Origin: Pseudomonadota bacterium | GTDB lineage: Bacteria; Pseudomonadota; Gammaproteobacteria; Burkholderiales; Usitatibacteraceae | Reading direction: 5' to 3' | Assembly: GCA_029781595.1 (NCBI GenBank) | Contig: JAKOWJ010000044.1 | Span: 1 to 49,817, forward strand | Length of the DNA: 49,817 bases | Shown: one piece after another, positions 23,243 to 31,514 of the stretch | Layout: each line of letters starts with the position of its first letter | How positions within the stretch are numbered: the first letter of the stretch is position 1 | Translations under genes and position numbers: made by a program | The notes under the pieces: model-generated | What the model saw: the letters and a program-made list of their open reading frames with translations, nothing else | Database searches by the model: none | What the model was told of the DNA's origin: nothing

Positions 23243-23815
23243 CTAGCGCCGCCGCGGCCCGAACCGGAGGTAGAGCCACCCGCCCGCGAGGCCCCCCAGG
23301 TGCGCGAAGTGCGCGATGCCCGCCAGCGTGCCCGTCACGCCCAGTAGCAGCTCGAGCGCGCCGAACACCGCCACGAACACGGGCGCGCGCATCGGGATGG
23401 GCGGGATGAGCGGGATGATGATGCGGTTGGGGAAGAGCCGCGCGAACGCGAGCAGCAGCCCGAAGAGCGCCCCCGAGGCGCCCACGGTGGGGTAGTACGC
23501 CCCGGTGAGCGAGGTGACCGCGAGCTGCGCGATGGCGGCCGACACGGCGCACACGAGGTAGTAGTTGAGGAAGCGCGGCGAGCCCCACACGCGCTCCACG
23601 TCCGCGCCGAACATCCCCACGCCCAGCATGTTGAAGGCGATGTGCGGCAGGCCCGCGTGCACGAAGGCGTAGGTGATGACCTGCCACGGCTGGAACTGCG
23701 GCCCCAGCGGCCAGAGCGCGAGCGAATCCACGTACGGCCCGCCCCCGGCGACCAGCAGGAACACGAGCACGTTGGCGATGATGATCCCGCGCGTGACGGG
23801 CGGCAGGTTGAACAT
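23243..23815 (-). CDS. rhomboid family intramembrane serine protease
   Basis: 190 residues, six helices. The catalytic serine is S114 in GASGALFG and the histidine is H172 in AHLGGLAGG. The H-x4-H-x3-N motif of helix 2 is intact as HAGLPHIAFNM (H53, H58, N62), and the L1 loop motif W-R is replaced by VERVWGSPRF. It should cleave single-pass membrane proteins within the inner membrane. It lies beside the IPTL-CTERM gene on the opposite strand; whether that is a substrate is unknown. Confidence 0.92.
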   Translation of the reverse strand: MFNLPPVTRGIIIANVLVFLLVAGGGPYVDSLALWPLGPQFQPWQVITYAFVHAGLPHIAFNMLGVGMFGADVERVWGSPRFLNYYLVCAVSAAIAQLAVTSLTGAYYPTVGASGALFGLLLAFARLFPNRIIIPLIPPIPMRAPVFVAVFGALELLLGVTGTLAGIAHFAHLGGLAGGWLYLRFGPRRR

Positions 23816-23995
23816 GTCCTTGGCGGTTCCCCGGGAATGGCCGTTCGACAGGCCCCGCGGGCGCGGGTTCGCGGGAGGGGGCCTCGCGACAGGCGGTGCA
23901 GCGCGAGCGTATCATCCTCTTCGTCCCGGGCTGACCCGTGACGACGAACGAACGACAAACCATCCAGGGCCCCGCGAGGACCCGAGGGAGAAAAG

Positions 23996-24655
23996 ATGAA
24001 GCGCATCCTGCGGGCCTGGCTGGCCGCGCTGGCACTTGCCGCCTGCGGCAACGCCTTCGGGCAGACCGTCACCTACACGTTCTCCGGGACCATCGACGGC
24101 AGCGTCGCAGGCGTCCCCTTCGTGGGCCAGGCGTTCACGTTCACGGTCACCGGCAACCTGGCCACCGTCCAGAACGCCGCCTTCCCGTACAGCAACGTCC
24201 TCACCTCGGGGACCATCACGATCGCGGGCACCGCCTGCGCCGCCGGCTGCACGATGACCACGCCGGGCGCCTACGTGGTGTTCAACGAGGGCCCGCCCGT
24301 CTCGTACGTCCACGGCATCTCCACCGTCGGCAACATCGACGTCTTCGGCCAGACGCTGCTCGAGGCCTGCTACGACGCGCTGTGCGGCGGAACCCAGGTG
24401 AACGACAACCTGGCGAGCAACGTGGCGCCCACCTCGTCGGTGCTGGCCAACGCCCTGGCGCCCTACGCGAGCTTCGCGACCTCGGGCGGCGCCGTCATCA
24501 TCGGCAACATCAACGGCGGGGCGCTCGTCTACGCGGTCTCGGCGCCGGCCGTGGTGATCCCGACGCTGTCCGAGTGGGGGCTCATCCTCCTCGCCGGCCT
24601 GACGCTGGTCGTCGGCCTCGGCGTGCTGCGCCAGCGGCCCCCGCTGGCCTCGTAG
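23996..24655 (+). CDS. IPTL-CTERM sorting domain secreted protein
   Basis: 219 residues. A signal peptide (MKRILRAWLAALALAACGNA, cut near FGQ) leads a threonine/glycine-rich beta region with two cysteine pairs (TACAAGCTM and EACYDALCGG). The C terminus is IPTLSEWGLILLAGLTLVVG followed by LRQR: the IPTL-CTERM tripartite signal of motif, helix and basic cluster, recognised by exosortases in betaproteobacteria that make exopolysaccharide. This argues that the genome elsewhere encodes an exosortase. A GAGGGAG ribosome site is present. Confidence 0.9.
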   Translation: MKRILRAWLAALALAACGNAFGQTVTYTFSGTIDGSVAGVPFVGQAFTFTVTGNLATVQNAAFPYSNVLTSGTITIAGTACAAGCTMTTPGAYVVFNEGPPVSYVHGISTVGNIDVFGQTLLEACYDALCGGTQVNDNLASNVAPTSSVLANALAPYASFATSGGAVIIGNINGGALVYAVSAPAVVIPTLSEWGLILLAGLTLVVGLGVLRQRPPLAS

Positions 24656-24680
24656 CGGTTCCCCGTCCGGAGGGGCGCGC

Positions 24681-25703
24681 TCAGCGCCTCTCCGGCTCCC
24701 GCCCCGCGGCCTGTCTCGAGAGCATCCAGCCCGGGTACTCCGGCGAAAGGGCGCTCACGCGGTCCAGCGCCGCGAGTTCCTCCGGCGAGAGCACGAGATT
24801 CGTCGCCTCCAGGTTGTCGCGCAGCTGTTCCTCGCGGCGCGCGCCGATGATCACCGTCGACACCACCTTCTGCGCGAGCAGCCATGCCAGGGCCACGCGC
24901 GCCACGCTCGCGCCGTGCGCCTCGGCGATGGGGCGCATCGCGTCCACGCAGGCGAAGGCCCGCTCCTTGTCGACGGGCGGGAAGTCGAAGGTGGCGCGGC
25001 GCGTGCCCGCCGGCCCGTTGCCGTCGCGCGAGAACTTCCCGGAGAGCAGGCCCCCCGCGAGCGGGCTCCACACCATGAGCGCCATGCCCTGGTCGGCGAG
25101 CATGGGCACGATCTCGCGCTCGAGGTCCCGGCTGGCGATGGTGTAGTAGGCCTGCAGGGATTCGAAGCGGCTCCAGTCGTGCACTGCCGCGATGCCGTTG
25201 GCCTTCATCACCTGCCAGGCCGCAAGGTTGGAGCAGCCCAGGTGCCGCACCTTGCCGGCGCGCACCACGTCTTCCAGGGCCCGCATCGTCGCCTCCAGCG
25301 GCGCGGCGTGGTCGAAGCCGTGGATCTGGTAGAGGTCCAGCCAGTCCGTGCCGAGGCGCGCGAGCGAGGCGTCGAGGCTGGCGTGGATGTGCGCCGGGGA
25401 GAGGCCCACGTCGTTGGGCCCCGGGCCCATGCGGCCGCGTACCTTGCTCGCGAGCACCACGTCCTTGCGCCGGGCGCCCAGCGCCTTGCCGAGGATGCGC
25501 TCGGAGTCGCCGTCCGAGTAGACGTCGGCCGTGTCGAAGAAGTTGATGCCGCCGTCGAGGGCGATGCCCACGAGGCGGTCCGCATCGGCCTGGGCGGTGT
25601 CGCCGATGTGCTCCCAGATGCCGCCGCGGCCGCCGAAGGTCATGGCGCCGAAGCACAGCTCGGAGACGAAGAGGCCGGTGCGGCCCAGCGTGGCGTAGCG
25701 CAT
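24681..25703 (-). CDS. aldo/keto reductase
   Basis: 340 residues from ATG 25703 (MRYATLGRTGLFVSELCFGAM), which matches the family start; a longer frame reaches 25859. The catalytic tetrad is visible: D and Y in NFFDTADVYSDGDSE, K in VLASKVRG, H in LYQIHGFD. The C-terminal VVSTVIIGARREEQLRDNLEA binds NADPH in AKR enzymes of the YajO/IolS type. It should reduce an aldehyde or ketone with NADPH; substrate unknown. It is divergent from the large hybrid kinase across a 170-base gap with no obvious operator. Confidence 0.93.
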   Translation of the reverse strand: MRYATLGRTGLFVSELCFGAMTFGGRGGIWEHIGDTAQADADRLVGIALDGGINFFDTADVYSDGDSERILGKALGARRKDVVLASKVRGRMGPGPNDVGLSPAHIHASLDASLARLGTDWLDLYQIHGFDHAAPLEATMRALEDVVRAGKVRHLGCSNLAAWQVMKANGIAAVHDWSRFESLQAYYTIASRDLEREIVPMLADQGMALMVWSPLAGGLLSGKFSRDGNGPAGTRRATFDFPPVDKERAFACVDAMRPIAEAHGASVARVALAWLLAQKVVSTVIIGARREEQLRDNLEATNLVLSPEELAALDRVSALSPEYPGWMLSRQAAGREPERR

Positions 25704-25873
25704 GGCGAGGATCCGTGTGTGGGCGTGGGTGGCGGCGTGTGCGGGGAACAGGCCGCGTGCGGCCCGCCGGTTCGACCGGCTCCGGAGCACGAGGTTCACG
25801 CGGCCCCGAGGCGACCGTGCCCGGGAGCATGGTGTAGGATGAAGGTGCAGGTCAATCATAGAACAGATCGGCG

Positions 25874-28800
25874 ATGCCTCTCGAATCCGACGCGCTCAGG
25901 GTGGTCGCAATTGGCGGGTCCGCAGGCGCGCTGGATGCCCTTCGGCAGATGTTCGAGGCCCGCACCGGGGCCACCCGCCTCGCGTTCGTCGTCGTCATCC
26001 ACCACAGCCCGCAGCACGAGTCCGTCCTCGATTCGCTCCTCGGCAACTGGTCGGGCCTTCCCGCCCTTCGCGTGGACCGGCGTACCGCGCTCGAGCCGGG
26101 GCGGATCTTCGTGGCTCCGCCCGGCGCGTGGCTCGCCTTCGACGGGGGCGGCGTCGAGCCCCGGCGGGGGGATCCGGCCGTGGCGAGGTTCCACCCGATA
26201 GACCAGAGCCTCGCCTCCCTGGCGGCCTGGGCCGGGCCGCGCGCCGCTTGCGTCATCCTGTCCGGCTCGGGGCACGATGGCGCCGAGGGCGCGGCGGCCA
26301 TCCGCGGCGCGGGCGGTCGCGTCGTCGCGCAGGATCCGGCCACCAGCGCCCACGAAGGCATGCCTTCGAGCGTGGTGCGCGCCGGGCTCGCCCACGCGGT
26401 CCTGCCGCCCGCCGCGATGCCGGCCGCGCTGGCCGCGTGGTCCGGCATCGGCGCGCCGGGTGCGGGCGAGGAGAGCGCCGAAGGTGCCGGCGACGACCAG
26501 ACGACCCAGGCCATCATCGACCTGGTGCGGCGGCACGCGGGCAACGACCTCTCGGGCTACAAGCCGCGCACGCTGGCCCGCCGCATCGCGCGGCGCGCCG
26601 GCCTGAGCCGCGTCTCGGGCCTGCCGGAGTACCTGGCGCTCGTGCGCGAGTCCCCGGGCGAACTCGATCGCCTGGCCAAGGACATGCTGATCGGCGTCAC
26701 GGCCTTCTTCCGGGACGCCGAGGCCTTCGAGGTGCTCGAGCGCGAGGTGATCCCCGCCATCTGCGCCGCGAAGGCCGACGGCGAGCCGGTGCGCGTGTGG
26801 ATCGCGGGCTGCTCCACCGGCGAGGAAGCCTACTCGGTGGCGCTGCTGGTGCACGAATGGTTCACGGCCCATGGCCGGCGCCCGATGCTGCAGCTCTTCG
26901 CCACCGACATCGACACGGCGGCCCTCGAGGTGGCGCGCGGCGGGCGCTACCCCCGCGAGACGCTGGAGGCGGACCTGCCCCCGCGACTCATGCCGTACTT
27001 TTCCGACCCGCGCGGCGGCGGCCTCGCGATCTCCAAGTCGGTGCGCGAGAGCATCGTGTTCGCCTCGCACAACCTCATCAGCGACCCGCCCTTCTCGCGG
27101 CTGGACCTCGTGGTCTGCCGCAACGTGCTCATCTACCTCAACGTGGAGACGCAGAAGCGGCTGCTGGGTCTCTTCCGCTTCGTGCTCAAGCCGGGTGGCG
27201 CCCTCTTCCTGGGCAGTTCAGAGAGCATCGGACCGGGCACGGAGCACTTCGAGCCCGTGTCCAAGCCCTGGCGCATCTTCCGCCGCGCGGGCGGCGACCT
27301 GCCGCGCCAGCCGCCGGTGATGCCGGTCTCCAGCTTGGGCAATGCCCGGCGGACCGCGGGCGGCGGCGAGATCGTGGCCGATCTCGGCGCTCTGGCAGGC
27401 CAGGAGCACGTGTACCGCCGCCTCATGGAGGCGAGCGCCCCGGCGCAGATGCTGCTCAACTCGCGAAACGAGATCCTCTTCGTGTCCGGCAGCGCCTCGC
27501 GCTGCCTCCAGGTGCCGCCGGGCGAGCCCACGCGCGACGTCTTCCGCCTGGTGCTTCCGGCCCTGCGCGTCACGTTGCGGGCGGCGCTCAGCCGGGCGGC
27601 GCGCGAGGGGCGGCGCGTCACCGCCAGCGCCGTGCGCGACGAGGCGGCGCCCGAGGGCGCACGGATGGGCTACCGCATCACCGCGACGCCGGTGCCGATG
27701 GAGACGGAGGAGCCGCTCCTGCTCGCCACGATCGAGGAGGAGTCGCGCGACGAGATCGCCTTCGCGGTGCCCGGGGCGGGCGGCGACAGCTGGCTGCTGC
27801 GGCAGCTCGAGCAGGAGCTGGACGCCACGCGCGAGGACCTGCAGCGCACCATCGAGCGCATGCGCCTCACGAACGAGGAGACCAGCGCCGCCAACGAGGA
27901 GATCATGGCGATGAACGAGGAGCTGCAGTCCTCCAACGAGGAGCTGGAAAGCTCCAAGGAGGAGCTGCAGTCCCTCAACGAGGAGCTCGCCACCACCAAC
28001 GCCGCCCTCGACAACAAGGTGATGGAGCTCGAGACGACCAACACGGACCTCGAGAACCTGCTGCTCAGCGCCGAGACCGCGACGCTCTTCCTCGACGAGG
28101 CGCTGCGCATCCGGCGCTTCACCGCCGCCTGCGCGAACCTGATGCGCGTGATCGCCGTGGACGTGGGCCGCCCCCTGGGCGACATCGTGCAGACCACGGG
28201 CGACGGCGACGTGCTGGAGGCCTGCCGGCGGGTCCTCGCGGGCGAGCCCGTGGCCGACCTCGAGGTGCGCAACGAGGACGGGCGCTGGTTCCTGCGCCGC
28301 GCGCTGCCCTACCGCGCGCCGGACGGGCGCGTGCGCGGCGTCGTGCTCACCTACCCGGACATCACTGCCGTCAAGCTGGGCGAGGCCGAGCTCGCCTCCC
28401 GCGCCGAGCTCCTCGAGTGGCAGGCGGACCTGCTGCGCGAGGCGCCGGTGCTGGCCCGGGACATGGAAGACCACATCGTGTTCTGGAACCCGGGCGCGGA
28501 GGCCCTCTACGGCTGGTCGCGCGAGGAGGCCCTGGGCAAGCGCTCGCGCGCGCTCTTCGCCTCGAAGCTGGAGGTGCCGTTCGACCAGGCCACGGCCGCC
28601 GTCCTCGCCACCGGCCGGTGGAAGGGCCGCATCACGCACCGCTGCCGCGACGGGCGGCCGATCGTGGTGGACAGCGCCTGGACCCTGCGCCGGGACCGGG
28701 CCGGCAAGGCGGCGGCGATCATCGAGGTGAACAACGACGTCACCGAGCGCGTGGCCGCCGAAGGCCAGCTCGCGCACTACAAGGACCACCTGGAGGAAGT

Positions 28801-30004
28801 CGTCGCGCAGCGCACCGCCGAGCTCCAGGAGGCGCGGCAGGCCGCGGAGGCCGCCAACCGCGCCAAGGGCGCCTTCCTGGCCAACATGTCGCACGAGATC
28901 CGCACGCCCCTCAACGCCATCTCCGGGATGGCGCACCTCATGCACAAGGCGGGGCTGGCGGACGAGCAGGCCGCCCGCCTGGAGAAGATCGAGTCCTCGA
29001 GCGCGCTGCTGCTGGAGATCATCGACGCCGTCCTGGATCTCTCCAAGATCGAGGCGGGCAAGTTCGTCGTGGAGATGGTGCCCCTGCGCGTCGAGGCGAT
29101 CGTGGAGGAAGTCCTCTCGCTGCTGCGCGACCGGGCGGAGGCCAAGGGCCTGCGGTTCGCCGCGAAAGTGGGGCCCATGCCCTCGCCGCTGGCGGGCGAC
29201 GCGACGCGCCTCCGGCAGGCGCTCGTCAACCTCGCCGGCAACGCCATCAAGTTCACCGAGCGCGGTCGCGTCGAGATTCGCGCCACGGTGGTGGAGGACA
29301 TCGAGTCGGGCGCGCTGGTGCGTTTCGAGGTGGAGGACACCGGCATCGGCATCGAGGCCGGCGCGCTGAGCCGGCTCTTCAGCGCCTTCGAGCAGGCCGA
29401 TACCAGCACGACGCGCCGCTATGGCGGCTCGGGCCTGGGCCTGGCGATCACGCGAAAGCTCGCGCAGCTCATGGGCGGGGAGGCGGGGGCGCGCAGCGAG
29501 CCCGGCGCGGGCAGCACGTTCTGGTTCACGGCGCGCCTGGCCGCGCGCGTCGGCGAGGAGCCGGCGCCGGCCACGGAGGGCGAAACGGACGCCGAGCGGG
29601 TCCTGCGCCAGCGCTTCGCCGGGCGCCGCATCCTCGTGGTGGACGACGAGCCGATCAACGAGGAGATCACGCGCTCGCTCCTCGAGGGCGTCGGGCTGGA
29701 GGTGGAGTCCGCGTCCAACGGCCTGGAGGCGGTGGAGCGGGCGGGCTCCAGGCATTACGACATCATCCTGATGGACATGCTCATGCCGCAACTCGACGGC
29801 CTGGACGCGACCCGCCGCATCCGGGCGCTGCCGGGCCACGAGCGCACGCCCATCGTCGCGATGACCGCCAACGCCTTCGCGGAGGACCGGGCGAGGTGCC
29901 TCGCCGCCGGGATGAGCGACTACCTCTCCAAGCCCTTCCGGCCGGACCGGCTCTACGGCGTGGTCGCGCGCTGGCTGGCGATGGCGAAGGCCGGGGACGC
30001 CTGA
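25874..30004 (+). CDS. CheB-CheR-PAS-histidine kinase-receiver hybrid protein
   Basis: 1376 residues. Domains: CheB methylesterase (about 8-190) with GGSAGAL (S16), VVIHHSPQHE and LSGSGHDGAEG giving an intact Ser-His-Asp triad; CheR methyltransferase (about 205-480) with SAM motif IAGCSTGEEAYSVALL near 310 and DLVVCRNVLIYL; a PAS-like region; a long coiled coil (about 645-735) of NEEL repeats; two PAS domains (about 735-970); HisKA with SHEIRTPLN (H about 1006); HATPase with GNAIKF and GSGLGLAI; and a receiver with D about 1300 in ILMDMLMPQLDG. Such fusions are known; they likely link chemotaxis-type methylation chemistry to phosphorelay. No MCP gene is nearby. Confidence 0.93.
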   Translation: MPLESDALRVVAIGGSAGALDALRQMFEARTGATRLAFVVVIHHSPQHESVLDSLLGNWSGLPALRVDRRTALEPGRIFVAPPGAWLAFDGGGVEPRRGDPAVARFHPIDQSLASLAAWAGPRAACVILSGSGHDGAEGAAAIRGAGGRVVAQDPATSAHEGMPSSVVRAGLAHAVLPPAAMPAALAAWSGIGAPGAGEESAEGAGDDQTTQAIIDLVRRHAGNDLSGYKPRTLARRIARRAGLSRVSGLPEYLALVRESPGELDRLAKDMLIGVTAFFRDAEAFEVLEREVIPAICAAKADGEPVRVWIAGCSTGEEAYSVALLVHEWFTAHGRRPMLQLFATDIDTAALEVARGGRYPRETLEADLPPRLMPYFSDPRGGGLAISKSVRESIVFASHNLISDPPFSRLDLVVCRNVLIYLNVETQKRLLGLFRFVLKPGGALFLGSSESIGPGTEHFEPVSKPWRIFRRAGGDLPRQPPVMPVSSLGNARRTAGGGEIVADLGALAGQEHVYRRLMEASAPAQMLLNSRNEILFVSGSASRCLQVPPGEPTRDVFRLVLPALRVTLRAALSRAAREGRRVTASAVRDEAAPEGARMGYRITATPVPMETEEPLLLATIEEESRDEIAFAVPGAGGDSWLLRQLEQELDATREDLQRTIERMRLTNEETSAANEEIMAMNEELQSSNEELESSKEELQSLNEELATTNAALDNKVMELETTNTDLENLLLSAETATLFLDEALRIRRFTAACANLMRVIAVDVGRPLGDIVQTTGDGDVLEACRRVLAGEPVADLEVRNEDGRWFLRRALPYRAPDGRVRGVVLTYPDITAVKLGEAELASRAELLEWQADLLREAPVLARDMEDHIVFWNPGAEALYGWSREEALGKRSRALFASKLEVPFDQATAAVLATGRWKGRITHRCRDGRPIVVDSAWTLRRDRAGKAAAIIEVNNDVTERVAAEGQLAHYKDHLEEVVAQRTAELQEARQAAEAANRAKGAFLANMSHEIRTPLNAISGMAHLMHKAGLADEQAARLEKIESSSALLLEIIDAVLDLSKIEAGKFVVEMVPLRVEAIVEEVLSLLRDRAEAKGLRFAAKVGPMPSPLAGDATRLRQALVNLAGNAIKFTERGRVEIRATVVEDIESGALVRFEVEDTGIGIEAGALSRLFSAFEQADTSTTRRYGGSGLGLAITRKLAQLMGGEAGARSEPGAGSTFWFTARLAARVGEEPAPATEGETDAERVLRQRFAGRRILVVDDEPINEEITRSLLEGVGLEVESASNGLEAVERAGSRHYDIILMDMLMPQLDGLDATRRIRALPGHERTPIVAMTANAFAEDRARCLAAGMSDYLSKPFRPDRLYGVVARWLAMAKAGDA

Positions 30005-30022
30005 GTCCTCACGGCCGGCCGC

Positions 30023-31498
30023 CTACCAGCGGCAGTTCCCTTCCCCGAATTCGTTGGCGATGAGCGGCACCACGGCCAGGAGCCCCAGCGCCTTGTAGGC
30101 CTCGCGGCAGTCGGGCTTGCGCGCGTTCTCGATGGCGATTTCCTCCTTCGACTTCTTGCGCGGCACCGGCGGCATGGGGAAGGGCAGGATGGCGCGGTTG
30201 CCCATGCCTTCGCGGGCCATCTGCCGCGCGCGGGCGCGCGCCGCGTCCATGTCGATGGTCGGGCCCGAGCCCCGCGGCAGTTCCGCGGGCGGCGGATTGC
30301 GGCGGAAGATCGGCGAATCGGGCTTGCCCTCGGGGATGCCGGTCGCGTCGTCGCGTGGCGAAGCGCGGCCCGGCGCGAGTTCATTGCGAGGGGCGAGCTT
30401 CGGTGCCGGGGGCGCGACCACGGGCGCCGGTGGCGCGAGCTCGGGCGAGGCGGCCGGCGTGCCCACGGGCTCGGCGAGCGGCGCGGGCACCGCCAGCGGC
30501 TCGAGCGGGCGGGGCGGCGGCGGCGCGATGCGCACGGGCTCCGCGAGCGCGGGCACGGGAGCGCCCTCGGACGGTGGCGTCGCGCTGCCCGCGATCGGCG
30601 GCGCCGCTATCGTGGGCAGCTCGCGCGGCGGCGGGGGCGCGGCGATCTCCACCGGCGCGGCGAGCTCGGGCGTCACGGGCGCGGGCGCCGTGCGCGGTTG
30701 CAGTGGCGTGGGCACCTCCACCGGCTTCACGCGGCGCGGCGGCGCGGCCACCTGGACGGGCGCGACCAGGTCCGGCACGGCGGGCACGGGCGCCGTGCGG
30801 GGCTGCAGAGGCGCGGGCACCTCGACGGGCGCTACAGGGCGAGGCGGCACCACGATCGCCACGGGCGGCGCGAGTGCGGGTGTCGTCCTCGATTCGGTCG
30901 GCGGCGCGAGCAGCGGCGTGGACACCACGGGCAGCTCGATGGGCTTCGGCGGCGCCTCGATGGCCGGCACGGCCGTCATGGCCTCGGTGCGCGGCGTCGC
31001 CGAAGGCTGCGGCGTCCAGTCGATGGGCGGCGCGGAGACCACCGGCACCGGCGGCACGATGGGCGTGAGCCCGGGCACCGACGCGAGATCGGCCTCTGCC
31101 GGCGCGACCTGCGGAGTCGCGAGGGCAGGGGTGGGCACGTCGGGCGGCAACGCGACTTGCGGCGGCGGAGCGGGCGGTGGAGGGGCGGGCGGCGGGGGCG
31201 CGGGCGTGGGCACGGGGCGCGGCGCCGGCGCCACGGGCCGTTCGCGGCTCTCGCGGCTGGCCGGAAGGCTCGCGCCCTCCAGGAGCGGCCCGCGGATCGT
31301 CACGTCCAGCGAGCCCCACATCGCCTGGCCCTCCGGCGAGCCGCCCGCGGGGCTGCCGAAGAGCAGGATCGCCAGCGCGTGCAGCGCCATCGACAGCAGC
31401 ACGAACTGCGCGAGCGAAGGCTTGCGCGGCATCGGCCGCGGGCGCGCCGGCGGCCGGCCCAGGGGACCGTCGAGGCGTCGCGAAGCGGCGGTGGGCAC
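30023..31498 (-). CDS. proline-rich TonB-like membrane protein, unrecognised
   Basis: 491 residues. One N-terminal helix (LAQFVLLSMALHALAILLFG) is followed by about 380 residues dominated by Pro, Ala and Val, then a short C-terminal domain ending RKPDCREAYKALGLLAVVPL...NCRW with a cysteine pair. The layout is that of TonB, but there is no recognisable TonB_C domain. Within the proline region a 35-residue block repeats: the string PVEVPxPLQPRTAP occurs at 30788-30827 and 30683-30722, offset 105 bases. Start may instead be ATG 31432 (MPRKPSLAQFV). It converges with the hybrid kinase, 18 bases apart. Confidence 0.65.
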   Translation of the reverse strand: MPTAASRRLDGPLGRPPARPRPMPRKPSLAQFVLLSMALHALAILLFGSPAGGSPEGQAMWGSLDVTIRGPLLEGASLPASRESRERPVAPAPRPVPTPAPPPPAPPPPAPPPQVALPPDVPTPALATPQVAPAEADLASVPGLTPIVPPVPVVSAPPIDWTPQPSATPRTEAMTAVPAIEAPPKPIELPVVSTPLLAPPTESRTTPALAPPVAIVVPPRPVAPVEVPAPLQPRTAPVPAVPDLVAPVQVAAPPRRVKPVEVPTPLQPRTAPAPVTPELAAPVEIAAPPPPRELPTIAAPPIAGSATPPSEGAPVPALAEPVRIAPPPPRPLEPLAVPAPLAEPVGTPAASPELAPPAPVVAPPAPKLAPRNELAPGRASPRDDATGIPEGKPDSPIFRRNPPPAELPRGSGPTIDMDAARARARQMAREGMGNRAILPFPMPPVPRKKSKEEIAIENARKPDCREAYKALGLLAVVPLIANEFGEGNCRW

Positions 31499-31514
31499 GG
31501 AAGGGGGCGCGGCC

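Noticed and set aside
26128-30063. 1311-codon plus-strand frame in a different phase of the CheB-CheR hybrid gene
   Set aside because: No recognisable motif and arginine-rich; the other frame carries all catalytic motifs.
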